Both the position numbers and the translations under genes were made by a program. 64,000 bases of DNA, taken from JALHVH01 sp964585685 (GTDB lineage: Bacteria; Acidobacteriota; Aminicenantia; Aminicenantales; Saccharicenantaceae). The notes beneath the pieces are model-generated. The model searched no databases and was not told the origin of the DNA. It saw only the letters and a list, made by a program, of their open reading frames with translations. Positions within the stretch are counted from its first letter, which is position 1. The number at the start of each line of letters is the position of its first letter. The stretch lies in NCBI GenBank assembly GCA_964585685.1, contig CAZPEP010000068.1:1-64000 (forward strand), written 5' to 3'. Positions 24,090-34,350 of the stretch are shown here, piece after piece.

Positions 24090-24787
24090 CGCTTCCCAGC
24101 GTCCTTCCCGGGGGGAGTCCGCTTATCCTCTTCAAGCGTGATGTCGACCCGGACGCGGGTCAGCGGGGTCGCGAGTCTAAGGTCGGGCCTTGACAGGATG
24201 ATATCCGCCTCCAGGGTAGCCGACCGGGCGAGCCCGGATACGTCGATCGGGCTCGTCGTGAGACGGTCATGCGTCCGGATCTTGCTCTCCGGGCCTTTGA
24301 CCGGAACGCGGGCCGGGGTGACCTCGACCTTTGCGATCCGAAACCCTTCGGCGACCTTGCCCACGACCATCGGTGCGACCTCGAGGTCCATCTGCCGGGT
24401 CTTCTCGAGCTTCAGGCGCACCATGTTGGGAGAGATCGCGACGACCTCGGCGCCCTGTGGGACGGCAATCGTCGACGCGTTCAATGGATACATTTCCTGG
24501 TAGATCGAGGCCCGTTCGAGGTCGAGGCGGGCCGTGACGGAGGCCGGCGAGATCTCGTCGAGGAGCCGGTTCGAGGCTCGGACCGTGACGTCGACGGTCC
24601 CCGCCGGTCTTTCTACGAGCTCCATGTCGGCGGGGATGTTCCGCGTCTCGAGGGGCACCGTCAGGGTCCTCTCGGAATAGGTCTTCTCTTCCGGGATGAG
24701 GATGAGCCAGAGGACGAAGGCGAGGAGAAGGGAGAAGAGCTTGAGCCCCCGGTTGCGCGTGAACAGGTCCCTGAAGAATCTCATCAT
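24086..24787 (-). CDS. YbbR-domain protein (CdaR-like)
   Basis: A 233-residue protein with one N-terminal membrane helix (about 14-29) and YbbR-type repeats outside, recognisable by VPLETRNIPADMELV, V-T-V-R-A-S and the GPESKI element. In Firmicutes CdaR modulates the di-adenylate cyclase CdaA. The gene overlaps cdaA by four bases and glmM by four, so regulation of c-di-AMP production is likely here too. The C-terminus is short and basic. Confidence 0.85.
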   Translation of the reverse strand: MMRFFRDLFTRNRGLKLFSLLLAFVLWLILIPEEKTYSERTLTVPLETRNIPADMELVERPAGTVDVTVRASNRLLDEISPASVTARLDLERASIYQEMYPLNASTIAVPQGAEVVAISPNMVRLKLEKTRQMDLEVAPMVVGKVAEGFRIAKVEVTPARVPVKGPESKIRTHDRLTTSPIDVSGLARSATLEADIILSRPDLRLATPLTRVRVDITLEEDKRTPPGKDAGKR

Positions 24788-25563
24788 CCCTTCCTTAGAT
24801 AGTCGACGAGCCGCTGCCGGAGCTCGTCCCGGCCGTGGAGCTTCTGGAGGTTCCCCTTGAAGGCGAGGGAAATGTCTCCCGACTCCTCCGAGACGACGAG
24901 AACGGCTGCGTCCGTTTCCTGTGACAGTCCCAGGGCTGCCAGGTGGCGGGTCCGGGCGACGTACTCTTCGCTCAGGTTGTGCGAGGCGGGGTGGGGCAGG
25001 AGGCAGCCCGCCGCGACGATCTTATTCCCTTTGATGATCACGGCCCCGTCGTGGAGGGGGGAGTGCGGGAAGAAGAGGCTGACGAGGAGGTCCTTGGACA
25101 GCAGGGCGTCGATCCTCGTCCCCCGGTCGGCGTAGGGTGAGAGCGAAATCTCCTTCTCGATGGCGATGAGGGCGCCGATCCTCTTCATGGAGAGGTACTC
25201 CAGGGCGATGAGGACATCCTCGAGCTTTTCCCGGAGAGAGCGCAGGGCCAGGGGCTTGCGGAAGGTCCGGGACCCGATCCCGGTCAGGAACCTCCGGATC
25301 TCGCCCTGGAAGAGGACGATGACGGCGATGATGATGTAATTGATGAAGGACCGGATGAGCCTGTTGGAGACGACGAGCTTCCCCCACTGGGTCAGGAGGA
25401 AGAGAATGCCGACCAGCCCGAGGCCGAGGGCCATCTGGTAGGCCTTGGTGTCCTTGATAAGGAGAAAGATGGAGTAGAGGATAAGAGCGATGAGGAGGAT
25501 GTCCAAGAAATCGCCCAGGGTGGCGTGGCCGACCGTGCTGATGACGTTGGTCAGGATCGGCAT
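24784..25563 (-). CDS. cdaA: Diadenylate cyclase (c-di-AMP synthase)
   Basis: 259 residues: three N-terminal membrane helices (about 15-95), then the DAC domain with L-H-D-G-A-V-I-I near residue 170. The second catalytic motif reads T-R-H-L where characterised enzymes have T-R-H-R, so one phosphate-contacting arginine is replaced by leucine. It makes the second messenger c-di-AMP from ATP. Order folP-cdaA-ybbR-glmM is conserved widely. Its start overlaps the end of folP by 13 bases. Confidence 0.9.
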   Translation of the reverse strand: MPILTNVISTVGHATLGDFLDILLIALILYSIFLLIKDTKAYQMALGLGLVGILFLLTQWGKLVVSNRLIRSFINYIIIAVIVLFQGEIRRFLTGIGSRTFRKPLALRSLREKLEDVLIALEYLSMKRIGALIAIEKEISLSPYADRGTRIDALLSKDLLVSLFFPHSPLHDGAVIIKGNKIVAAGCLLPHPASHNLSEEYVARTRHLAALGLSQETDAAVLVVSEESGDISLAFKGNLQKLHGRDELRQRLVDYLRKG

Positions 25564-26444
25564 GCATTCCTCCCTTCCTCCCTGAAAAGGCCGGAGGCGC
25601 CTCGGGAGAGGATGGCGTCCGCCATATCGGCGGCCCGCCGGGCGGACCGGACGTCGTGGACTCTGAGGATATGGGCACCTTGGGCGATGCAGAGGACCTC
25701 GGCGGCGAGGGAGCCCTCGAGCCGGTCTCCGGGCCCGAGGCCGAGCGTCCTCCCGATGAACCCTTTCCGTGACGCCCCCGCCAGGACGGGGCGGTCGAGC
25801 GCTGCAAGGAAATCCAGGCCATCAATGAGGGCGAGGTTGTCTTCGACCGTCTTCCCGAACCCGATCCCCGGGTCGACGATGACCTTTTCCGCCGCGATCC
25901 CCGCCGCGCGGGCGGCCTCGATCCGCTCGGCTAGAAAGGTCGAGATCTCCCCGAAGAGGTCGCGGTAGGGGGGGAGGGACTGCATGGTTTCCGGCGTCCC
26001 CCGCATGTGCATGAGGACGACCGGGGCCCCGCTCGCCGCGATAACGCCCGCCATGCCGGGGTCGAACCTCAGGGCGCTGACGTCGTTGACGACATCGGCC
26101 CCGGCTGCGAGGGCCTCACGGGCGACGGCGGCTTTCATCGTGTCCACGGAGATGAGCGCGCCCGTCCTCTCCCGGAGGGCCCGGACGGCGGGAACGACGC
26201 GGTCGAGCTCCTCGTCCTCGGAGACGGGGCGGGAGCCCGGGCGGGTGCTCTCCCCGCCGACGTCGATGATGTCCGCGCCTTCGGCGATCATTTCAACTCC
26301 CCTGGCCGCGGCTTCTTCCGGGCCGTGGTACGCGCCCCCGTCGGAGAACGAATCGGGAGTCACGTTGAGGATGCCCATGACCCAAGTCCTCCGGCCGAGG
26401 ACGAATCCCCGGCCCCGGGCTTCCAGGGCGTATATCTTCCTCAA
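25551..26444 (-). CDS. folP: Dihydropteroate synthase
   Basis: Joins 4-aminobenzoate to hydroxymethyl-dihydropterin diphosphate in folate synthesis. 297 residues with the family landmarks MGILNVTPDSFSDGG, DIIDVGGESTRPG, NDVSAL, VLMHMRGTPETM and ILRVHDV. It lies 8 bases after ftsH and overlaps cdaA, within one leftward operon. Confidence 0.95.
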   Translation of the reverse strand: MRKIYALEARGRGFVLGRRTWVMGILNVTPDSFSDGGAYHGPEEAAARGVEMIAEGADIIDVGGESTRPGSRPVSEDEELDRVVPAVRALRERTGALISVDTMKAAVAREALAAGADVVNDVSALRFDPGMAGVIAASGAPVVLMHMRGTPETMQSLPPYRDLFGEISTFLAERIEAARAAGIAAEKVIVDPGIGFGKTVEDNLALIDGLDFLAALDRPVLAGASRKGFIGRTLGLGPGDRLEGSLAAEVLCIAQGAHILRVHDVRSARRAADMADAILSRGASGLFREEGRNACRS

Positions 26445-26452
26445 CTTCGTTC

Positions 26453-28351
<1,899 letters not shown>

Positions 28352-28411
28352 AAGATTTTCCTTTTCCCATGTATTTTATCATTTTTTCCCGCCCGTGTGA
28401 AATGGGCGAAT

Positions 28412-28500
28412 GGGGTCAAGTCTCAACTTTTGACAATCGGGCTTGCCCGGGAGTGGGTTTTATGGGTAGAATCGATTGTCAAAAGTTGAGACCTGACCCC
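28412..28500. mobile_element. MITE-like element with 28-base terminal inverted repeats
   Basis: Arms 28412-28439 and 28473-28500 are inverted copies differing at one position, starting GGGGTCAxGTCTCAACTTTTGACAATCG. The 33-base centre has no coding capacity. Such ends are reminiscent of REP/IS200-type repeats moved by Y1 transposases, none of which is in this window. It fills the ftsH-pyrE gap and ends three bases before the pyrE ribosome site (GGAGG at 28503). Confidence 0.75.
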
Positions 28501-28512
28501 TTGGAGGTTACC

Positions 28513-29106
28513 ATGGCCGACAACGACACCGAAAAGGTCCTCGTCCTTTTTAAGGAATGCGACGCCCTGCTCCGGGGGCATTTCAAGCTGACCTCCGGAA
28601 AGCACTCCGAGTGGTATTTCGAGAAGATCCGCCTCATCCAGAATCCCGCCGTCCTCGAGAGGATCGTCGACCTGCTCGTCGCCCGGATCAAGGATGACGG
28701 CCGGGACTTCGAATACGTGGTTTCCCCGGCCTACGGGGCCATCGCCATCGGCTTCCTGGCTGCCCTCAAGCTCGGCAAGAGGTTCGCCTTCAGCCAGCGG
28801 GTCGACGAGAAGATGTCGTTTCGCTCCGGGTTCTCGGGCCTCGATGGCTCGCGCGCGATCGTGGTCGAGGACATCCTGACCACCGGCGGTTCCATTCAGG
28901 AGGTCCTGGCCTCCCTGAAAGAGAAGCGGGTCGAGGTCGCCGGTGTCTACGTCCTGGTCGACCGGACCGCCGGCTCGGTCCTCATCGAGGGGAAGCCCGT
29001 CGGCAGCATGCTCTCGCTCAAGGTGGAAGCCTTCGAACCGGAGGATTGCCCGTTCTGCAGGGCCGGCGCACCCGTCACCAAGCCCGGTGCCTCGGACAAG
29101 AAGTAG
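28513..29106 (+). CDS. pyrE: Orotate phosphoribosyltransferase
   Basis: Makes orotidine 5'-phosphate from orotate and PRPP in pyrimidine synthesis. 197 residues with FKLTSGKHSEWYF, SPAYGAIAIGF and the PRPP loop VVEDILTTGGS. The ATG at 28513 is preferred because TTGGAGG lies 6-12 bases upstream; the longer frame from 28369 would begin inside ftsH's upstream region and cross the inverted-repeat element. It carries a C-terminal C-x2-C (CPFC) extension. Confidence 0.93.
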   Translation: MADNDTEKVLVLFKECDALLRGHFKLTSGKHSEWYFEKIRLIQNPAVLERIVDLLVARIKDDGRDFEYVVSPAYGAIAIGFLAALKLGKRFAFSQRVDEKMSFRSGFSGLDGSRAIVVEDILTTGGSIQEVLASLKEKRVEVAGVYVLVDRTAGSVLIEGKPVGSMLSLKVEAFEPEDCPFCRAGAPVTKPGASDKK

Positions 29107-29111
29107 GGGGC

Positions 29112-29234
29112 GAAATCCCTCCGACCCCCCTTTTCCAAAGGGGGGGGGCTAGCTCAGCCCGAAAGGGGGGAGGTTCCGGCTTCAGCCCGCGGATCGCTTC
29201 CCCCCTTTTCTAAAGGGGGGTTAGGGGGGATTTC
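29112..29234. mobile_element. MITE-like element with CCCCCCTTT-type inverted ends
   Basis: Left end 29112-29145 (GAAATCCCTCCGACCCCCCTT...) and right end 29200-29234 are inverted copies of about 35 bases, each containing its own small CCCCCC/GGGGGG hairpin. It separates the converging pyrE and DUF3943 genes and may double as a bidirectional terminator. No transposase is present. Confidence 0.65.
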
Positions 29235-29236
29235 CC

Positions 29237-30871
29237 TCAGAACTTATAGGCGACGCAAATCGCGTACCGGTCCTCGAAATCGCGGCGGCGGACATCCTTA
29301 GCGGTTCCGCGACGCCCGATGCCCTCGTAACTTGCCAGAACCTCTACCGGCGCCCAGGGGAGCCGGACCGCCGCTTCGAGCCGGCAGGCGAGGCGGTCGT
29401 CCTTCAGGTGGAAATCGTCCGTGATATCGGCCTGGAAACGGTCGAGCCCCTCTATCGAGCCGTATGTCGAATACCGGAGGCGGCCGCCGAACTGGAGGGC
29501 CCGGTATCGGTACGTCAGGTCCGAGGCGAGCGTCGTCCCGATACCGTAGTAATACCCGTAATAGAGGAGCGTCGTCTTAACTCCTTGGATGTTTACCGCC
29601 TCAGAGTATGGGTTCAGGGCAAAAGCGTTGATGAGGCCGAAATCCAGATAGGCGTCGAGGACGAGGCGCAGCCGGGACTCCGGCGTGAACGCCGTGTAAT
29701 CGAAGACGGGCCCGGCGACGTGGACGGCGGCCATCTTGTCGGTGAACTGCCTGGGCTCTTGGAGGTGCAGGTCGTAGTCCTTCTTGACGGGGATCGCGCG
29801 GGAGTCGTAGATCGATATGGACTTCTTCTTGAACAGCGTGAAGGCCGAGCCCATACCGATATAATAGGCGTAGCCTTTTCGATCGGGACCGATCTCCTGT
29901 CGGTAATAGCCTAGGCCTGCGACGCGCGTCGAGAAGTTGAACTCCTCGATCCTGCCGTGCCGCAGGGCGAAATCGACGTCCAGGTCGCTGGCCAGGGTGT
30001 CCGTGACGATCCGGCCGCTCCGCTCGGGCCTGCCGTATTCGGGGGCGTGAATGATCCGGGTATGAAAACCGACGAACATGGTTCTCTGGGGCCCCGTTCC
30101 TGCCGAAGTCGGCATCTTCTTCCGGCCGACGAAGAGGCGGAAATCATGCCATCCGGGCTCGGGACCGAGCGAACGGTTCCGCCCCTTCCTCAAATCGAGC
30201 CAGTGGTTGAACTTCAGGACCGGGTTGACGGCGAAGCTCAGGAACCGCTCGAGCAGGCCCTGGCGCCCGATGAAGTATTTCCCCAGCTGGAACCAGGCCT
30301 CGCCCGCGGCAAAACCGCCGGTCGAGGTCATAATGTTGTCGTTCAGGGAGATGATCTCGCGCCACTCCGCCACGTATTCCCACCAGAGCGACCCGCCCAG
30401 CGAGAGGAGGAACGACCTCGGCCAGCTCAGGCCGTTCGTCCGTCCGAACTGGTAATAGAGCATGCCGGCGAATGAATGGGTCCAGTTCAGGCTGAAGGCG
30501 TTGGAGTCGAACATCCAGGCCTTGAAACTGAAGAAGCGCCTCCGCTGGTCCTTCCAGTTGAAGTGGAACTGCCAATCCTCGATGAATTTCGCGTAGTTCA
30601 GCCAGTACCGGGTCTGGGAATACGCCATCAGGATTCCGATCTCGAAGAAGGCCCGGCCCCCGTTCGCCCGGACGGCGGGGGTCGGCGCCGCCGGTTTCGC
30701 CTTGTCCTCTTCGGAGGCCGCCTGGGACCGGTTCCCGTCCGGCGCGTAGGAAAAACTCAGAGCGAGGGGAGTTCCGGGCTCCGACGAACCGCGCGCGGGT
30801 AGGACGGCCGTCATGGCGAGAGCTAGGCCGGCGAGCAGGGACAGAGCTTTTCTCATCGTCTTGCCGGACAT
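29237..30871 (-). CDS. DUF3943 outer-membrane-type protein
   Basis: About 544 residues with a signal peptide (MRKALSLLAGLALAMTAVLPARG region). The DUF3943 core lies near residues 125-200: NWTHSFAGMLYYQFGRTNG, LGGSLWWEYVAEW, NDNIMTSTGGFAAGEAWF. The rest alternates aromatic beta strands up to a terminal ...CVAYKF, as expected for an outer-membrane barrel. The function of the family is unknown. Starts at 30871 and 30856 both keep the signal peptide; 30925 would add an unhelpful extension. Confidence 0.8.
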   Translation of the reverse strand: MSGKTMRKALSLLAGLALAMTAVLPARGSSEPGTPLALSFSYAPDGNRSQAASEEDKAKPAAPTPAVRANGGRAFFEIGILMAYSQTRYWLNYAKFIEDWQFHFNWKDQRRRFFSFKAWMFDSNAFSLNWTHSFAGMLYYQFGRTNGLSWPRSFLLSLGGSLWWEYVAEWREIISLNDNIMTSTGGFAAGEAWFQLGKYFIGRQGLLERFLSFAVNPVLKFNHWLDLRKGRNRSLGPEPGWHDFRLFVGRKKMPTSAGTGPQRTMFVGFHTRIIHAPEYGRPERSGRIVTDTLASDLDVDFALRHGRIEEFNFSTRVAGLGYYRQEIGPDRKGYAYYIGMGSAFTLFKKKSISIYDSRAIPVKKDYDLHLQEPRQFTDKMAAVHVAGPVFDYTAFTPESRLRLVLDAYLDFGLINAFALNPYSEAVNIQGVKTTLLYYGYYYGIGTTLASDLTYRYRALQFGGRLRYSTYGSIEGLDRFQADITDDFHLKDDRLACRLEAAVRLPWAPVEVLASYEGIGRRGTAKDVRRRDFEDRYAICVAYKF

Positions 30872-31083
30872 TTCATGATCGCCGCTTCTCGTGTCCCTCA
30901 ACCTGAGGCTTTTGACCATTATCAATACATGGAACGGGCGGATAAGTCAAGCAGGCTCAGCCGGATATGAGCCGGGGGGACCGCCGCGGCGGCAAAGGCC
31001 GGAGCGATGGGAGCGGGGAGGCGTTGCCGACAACCCCATGGGGAAGGTCCAGGGGGAGGACACCGAAGGGCTTCCGCCCGGGC

Positions 31084-31112
31084 TTGACGCGCGCGCCGTC
31101 TTTTTGTAATAT
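31084..31112 (+). promoter_or_regulatory. Sigma-70 promoter of tRNA-Ala
   Basis: TTGACG at 31084-31089 and TAATAT at 31107-31112 have a 17-base gap. The start point would be about 31119, 8 bases before the tRNA. Confidence 0.65.
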
Positions 31113-31126
31113 GGTGTTCACCTCGT

Positions 31127-31202
<76 letters not shown>

Positions 31203-31238
31203 CCTGGATAACTCCCTCTTTCCCCTTGGTGGATCGCT

Positions 31239-31266
31239 TTGTGCTTTCATACAGGCGGGATATAAT
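31239..31266 (+). promoter_or_regulatory. Promoter before the Cys-rich secreted ORF
   Basis: A perfect TATAAT at 31261-31266 has TTGTGC 16 bases upstream. AAGGAGGGG at 31274-31282 and the ATG at 31286 follow directly. Confidence 0.5.
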
Positions 31267-31285
31267 CAATAAAAAGGAGGGGACG

Positions 31286-31606
31286 ATGAACTTTCACTCA
31301 TTGCCGAAGTGTCTCCGTTATCTATTGGCGTTAGGGGCCATTGTGCTATCGGTAGGGTTGGCTTAGGGCCTTTCGGACCAGGCCACGGCGCCGCAGCTTT
31401 CCGCGATGCACAATCAGTTCCCGAACGCCGCCAGACAACCCGCGTTCTGCACGAACTGCGCCCGGCTCAGCGCCCATATCTCCAGCACGCCGGGTTACGG
31501 CTGTCTGAATTGCGACGTGCTTCAGCCCCTTTTCGGCGTCAATGGTGTTCATCTCGGCATAGTTCGTCATCTGCCGGCGGACGGCGGCCCTCAGCTTCCG
31601 GCCTAA
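31286..31606 (+). pseudogene. Small secreted Cys-rich protein interrupted by an in-frame TAG
   Basis: From ATG 31286, with a strong ribosome site, 26 codons encode a typical signal peptide ending SVGLA. A TAG follows at 31364. The same frame stays open to a TAA at 31604, with GC-rich third positions and a C-T-N-C ... C-L-N-C pair (about residues 55-76), a small zinc-ribbon look. The last 22 or so residues, from about 31540, are antisense to the ABC pseudogene and probably foreign. A single CAG-to-TAG change would explain the stop. I do not recognise the family; it may be a pseudogene, a sequencing error or a readthrough gene. Confidence 0.5.
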
Positions 31607-31901
31607 GAGGCGGGCCGGGATGAGGAAGAGCGGCAGGACGACGATGGCCAGAAGGGTCAGCCGCCACTCCAGCCTCAACATGATCACCAGGGCGCTGGCC
31701 AGCGCGAGCGAGGTCCCGAACGAGCAGGGGAGGGGCGAGCCCCAGCAGGGTCGCGACCAGGATCAGGAGAAGCCTGGCCGCGATGCGGCCGAGATAGGGG
31801 CGGGCATAGGCCAAAGCGCGGCGGATCAGCGCCCGGCTGATCCGCGGAAGATCCTGCTCGGCGTCGTAGCGCAGCAACGGACACCAGCCGCCGTTAGACA
31901 T
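31540..31901 (-). pseudogene. ABC transporter (MsbA/MdlB type) membrane-domain remnant
   Basis: Leftward from ATG 31901 the frame encodes an exporter N-terminus (LRRYDAEQD-like start, RRALAYARPYLGRIAARLLLILVATLLGLAPPLLVRDL). It then jumps frame near 31705 into MLRLEWRLTLLAIVVLPLFLIPARLLGRKLR and RRQMTNYAEMNT. Between these pieces a normal exporter has about 100 more residues, so there is an internal deletion plus frameshift. The rest of the membrane domain and the whole ATPase are missing. It is dead and truncated at its junction with the Cys-rich ORF. Confidence 0.75.
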
Positions 31902-32068
31902 GATGAGGAGCCTTATCCGGGCGATCTGTCGATAGGAGGCGAATCTGAACCAAGAGAAAGAATGTTAATACCCGATGGACGGGCCGGTCAACGCCGGCGT
32001 TGACTTCGCCGCTCGGCCCGCCTTATCATCTCTGGAGAGGGGAAGAGTTCGGGTCGAAAGGAGTCAGG

Positions 32069-33535
32069 ATGAAAACCTTGCGCCGCAATCTTGCGATCAT
32101 CTTCTGTCTGTCCATGATCTCCGGGCTCTCTGCCGGATGGGCCTTTGCGGGCCCGGGCGAAACGCCCGAAGTCCCGCCGCCCCTTACCTTAACGGTCCTT
32201 TACGACAATACCACCGCCGTTCCCGGGACCGAGGCCGACTGGGGATTCTCGTGCCTCATCCGGGGGACGGAGAAGACCATCCTCCTCGATGTGGGCGGAA
32301 AGCACGAGGTGCTCTTCAAGAACCTCGAGGTCCTGAAGGTTGATCCGAAAGAGGTCCAGATCATCGCCCTTTCCCACGCCCATTCCGACCATACGGGCGC
32401 TCTCGTGCCCTTCCTCATCAGGGATGAGGGGGCGGAGATCTATGCGCCCTTCGATTGGCCGGAAGAATACCTTCCGGACCTTCCGGGCACCACGGTACGC
32501 GAGCCCATGGAGATCTGCAGGAACGTCTACCTGACGGGCGCGACGGGCAAATCCCCTGTAGAGCAGGCCCTGGTCCTGAATACCGAGGACGGTCTGGTCG
32601 TCGTGACCGGATGTGCCCATCCCGGGATCGTAAGCATGGTCGAGCGGGCCAAAGAGATGCTCGATCGGCCCGTGGACCTCGTGTGCGGCGGTTTCCATCT
32701 CCTCAATATGTCGGACGAGCAGGTCATGGAGATCATCGGGCAGCTCCGAGCCCTCGGGGTTCAGAGGGTCGGCGCCACCCACTGCACTGGGGAGAAGCAG
32801 ATCGCCCTCATTCGGGAGGCCTACGGCGCGGGTTTCGTTCCGCTGGCGGTCGGGCGGGTCCTGGAGTTCCGGATCGCCCCCGTCGGATTGAGCATCATCG
32901 TCAAGGACGGGAGCGGCCGTATCGTCGACTCGCGGCGTGAATATGTGCTTAAGAATGTCGCCCGTTTCGTCGAGGAGAACAAGGGTGTGAAACAGGGCGG
33001 CGTCGTCATGCTCGGCGACTCCATCACCGAGGGCTGGCCGGCGGCGCTCCTTCCGGCCGGCGTGGCAAACCGCGGCATCGGCGGGGACAAGGTCGGCGGC
33101 CGGTACTACGGAGTCCGCGACCGGCTCAAGGAATCCGTCTTCGACCTCGGGCCGCGCAAGGTTTACTTTCTCATCGGCATCAACAATATCATCTTCTGGC
33201 CCATCCCCGTCCCCGAACTGCTCGACAACTATGACAAACTGCTCGGGGAGATGAAGGCGGGCGCGCCGGGAACGAAGATCGTCGTCCAGTCCCTTCTTCC
33301 TCTCAACATGGAGTACGCCTCGTACAATCCGACGGTCCTGGCCGCCAACAAGGGCCTGAAACAGCTCGCCCGGAAGCACGGCTGTTCGTTCCTCGACCTT
33401 TACGCGCGATTCGCGGACGCCAAAGGCGAACTTCCGGCGGACCTGTCCGACGACGGCCTTCATCTGAACGCGAAGGGCTACGTGAAGTGGGCGAAGCTCG
33501 TTCCGGAGATCGCGAAGGCGCTTCCCCGAAAATAA
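32069..33535 (+). CDS. Secreted metallo-beta-lactamase-fold / SGNH-hydrolase fusion
   Basis: 488 residues with a signal peptide (1-27). Domain 1 (about 35-285) is a metallo-beta-lactamase fold with HAHSDHTG, similar to COG1237 dihydropterin-type enzymes. Domain 2 (about 310-488) is an SGNH/GDSL esterase with block I GDSITEGW, block II NRGIGGD, block III GINN in place of the usual G-x-N-D, and the catalytic pair in DDGLHLN. AAAGGAG precedes the ATG at 32069. It may remove two linked groups from one extracellular substrate, but that substrate is unknown. Confidence 0.82.
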   Translation: MKTLRRNLAIIFCLSMISGLSAGWAFAGPGETPEVPPPLTLTVLYDNTTAVPGTEADWGFSCLIRGTEKTILLDVGGKHEVLFKNLEVLKVDPKEVQIIALSHAHSDHTGALVPFLIRDEGAEIYAPFDWPEEYLPDLPGTTVREPMEICRNVYLTGATGKSPVEQALVLNTEDGLVVVTGCAHPGIVSMVERAKEMLDRPVDLVCGGFHLLNMSDEQVMEIIGQLRALGVQRVGATHCTGEKQIALIREAYGAGFVPLAVGRVLEFRIAPVGLSIIVKDGSGRIVDSRREYVLKNVARFVEENKGVKQGGVVMLGDSITEGWPAALLPAGVANRGIGGDKVGGRYYGVRDRLKESVFDLGPRKVYFLIGINNIIFWPIPVPELLDNYDKLLGEMKAGAPGTKIVVQSLLPLNMEYASYNPTVLAANKGLKQLARKHGCSFLDLYARFADAKGELPADLSDDGLHLNAKGYVKWAKLVPEIAKALPRK

Positions 33536-33557
33536 TGCCGGCGCCCGGAGCTCCGGT

Positions 33558-33586
33558 TTGACTTGGGGCGGACGCGAAGCTAAAAT
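33558..33586 (+). promoter_or_regulatory. Sigma-70 promoter of the HAD hydrolase gene
   Basis: TTGACT at 33558-33563 and TAAAAT at 33581-33586 are 17 bases apart. A CCGGAGCTCCGG palindrome (33545-33556) abuts the -35 box and could be an operator or the previous gene's terminator stem. Confidence 0.65.
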
Positions 33587-33606
33587 GCCTCACGGATAGA
33601 CACATC

Positions 33607-34284
33607 ATGCTGAACGGTTCCCAACGCGCCACGGAAGTCTCCGAAGTCCGAAAGCCCCGGTACGGGACGCTGATCTTCGATTTCGACGGGACCATCGCCG
33701 ACACTCTTTCGGCCATCATCCGGCTGGTCAACGAGCACGCGTCCGAGTTCAACATCAAACCACTCGGGGATAAGGACGTCGAAGAGCTCCGGGGCATGTC
33801 CAATATCGATATCATCAAGCGTTACAGGATCCCGCTGATCAAGGTGCCGTACATGGTCCTCCACGGCCAGAAGGAGCTCAACCAGAGGATCAACGAGATG
33901 ACCCTGTTCCCCGGGATAAAGGACCTTGTCCTCGGCCTCAAGGGTCTGGGCTTCCGGCTGGGAATTCTGACCTCGAACTCCCGGGAGAACGTCCAGAAGT
34001 TCCTGCGGGCCCAGACGCTGGAGGTCTTCGACTTCATCCACGCCGAGCAGAACTTCTTCGGCAAGAACTGGGCGCTCCTTCACCTGCTCAAGAAGCACGG
34101 CCTGAAGAAGGATGAAGTGCTCTACGTCGGTGACGAGGTCCGGGACATCGAGGCCTGCCAGAAGGTGGGCGTTCCGGTCGTCGCCGTCAGCTGGGGCTTC
34201 CACCGCCGTCACCTCCTGGCCGCGAAGAAGCCGACCTACCTCGTGGACGCGGCGGCCGATATCATGGCGATCGTTGCCGGCTGA
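33607..34284 (+). CDS. HAD-superfamily hydrolase (phosphoglycolate-phosphatase-like)
   Basis: 225 residues with all four HAD motifs: FDFDGTIADT (nucleophile Asp about residue 22), LTSNSREN, a conserved lysine (GKNWA) and VGDEVRDIEAC. The helical cap lies after motif I as in phosphoglycolate phosphatases. The substrate is likely a small phosphate ester. The leader is short (about 13 bases) and lacks a ribosome site, so the start codon is less certain than the frame. Confidence 0.85.
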   Translation: MLNGSQRATEVSEVRKPRYGTLIFDFDGTIADTLSAIIRLVNEHASEFNIKPLGDKDVEELRGMSNIDIIKRYRIPLIKVPYMVLHGQKELNQRINEMTLFPGIKDLVLGLKGLGFRLGILTSNSRENVQKFLRAQTLEVFDFIHAEQNFFGKNWALLHLLKKHGLKKDEVLYVGDEVRDIEACQKVGVPVVAVSWGFHRRHLLAAKKPTYLVDAAADIMAIVAG

Positions 34285-34292
34285 GCGCCGGA

Positions 34293-34321
34293 TTGACTTC
34301 GGCGGGCGCCTCCGCTATAAA
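34293..34321 (+). promoter_or_regulatory. Sigma-70 promoter of the TM2-domain gene
   Basis: TTGACT (34293-34298), a 17-base gap and TATAAA (34316-34321). Spacing is ideal, and the start point would be near 34328. Confidence 0.65.
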
Positions 34322-34350
34322 AAGCTTGGATATTCTTCAAGGAGGCTCGT

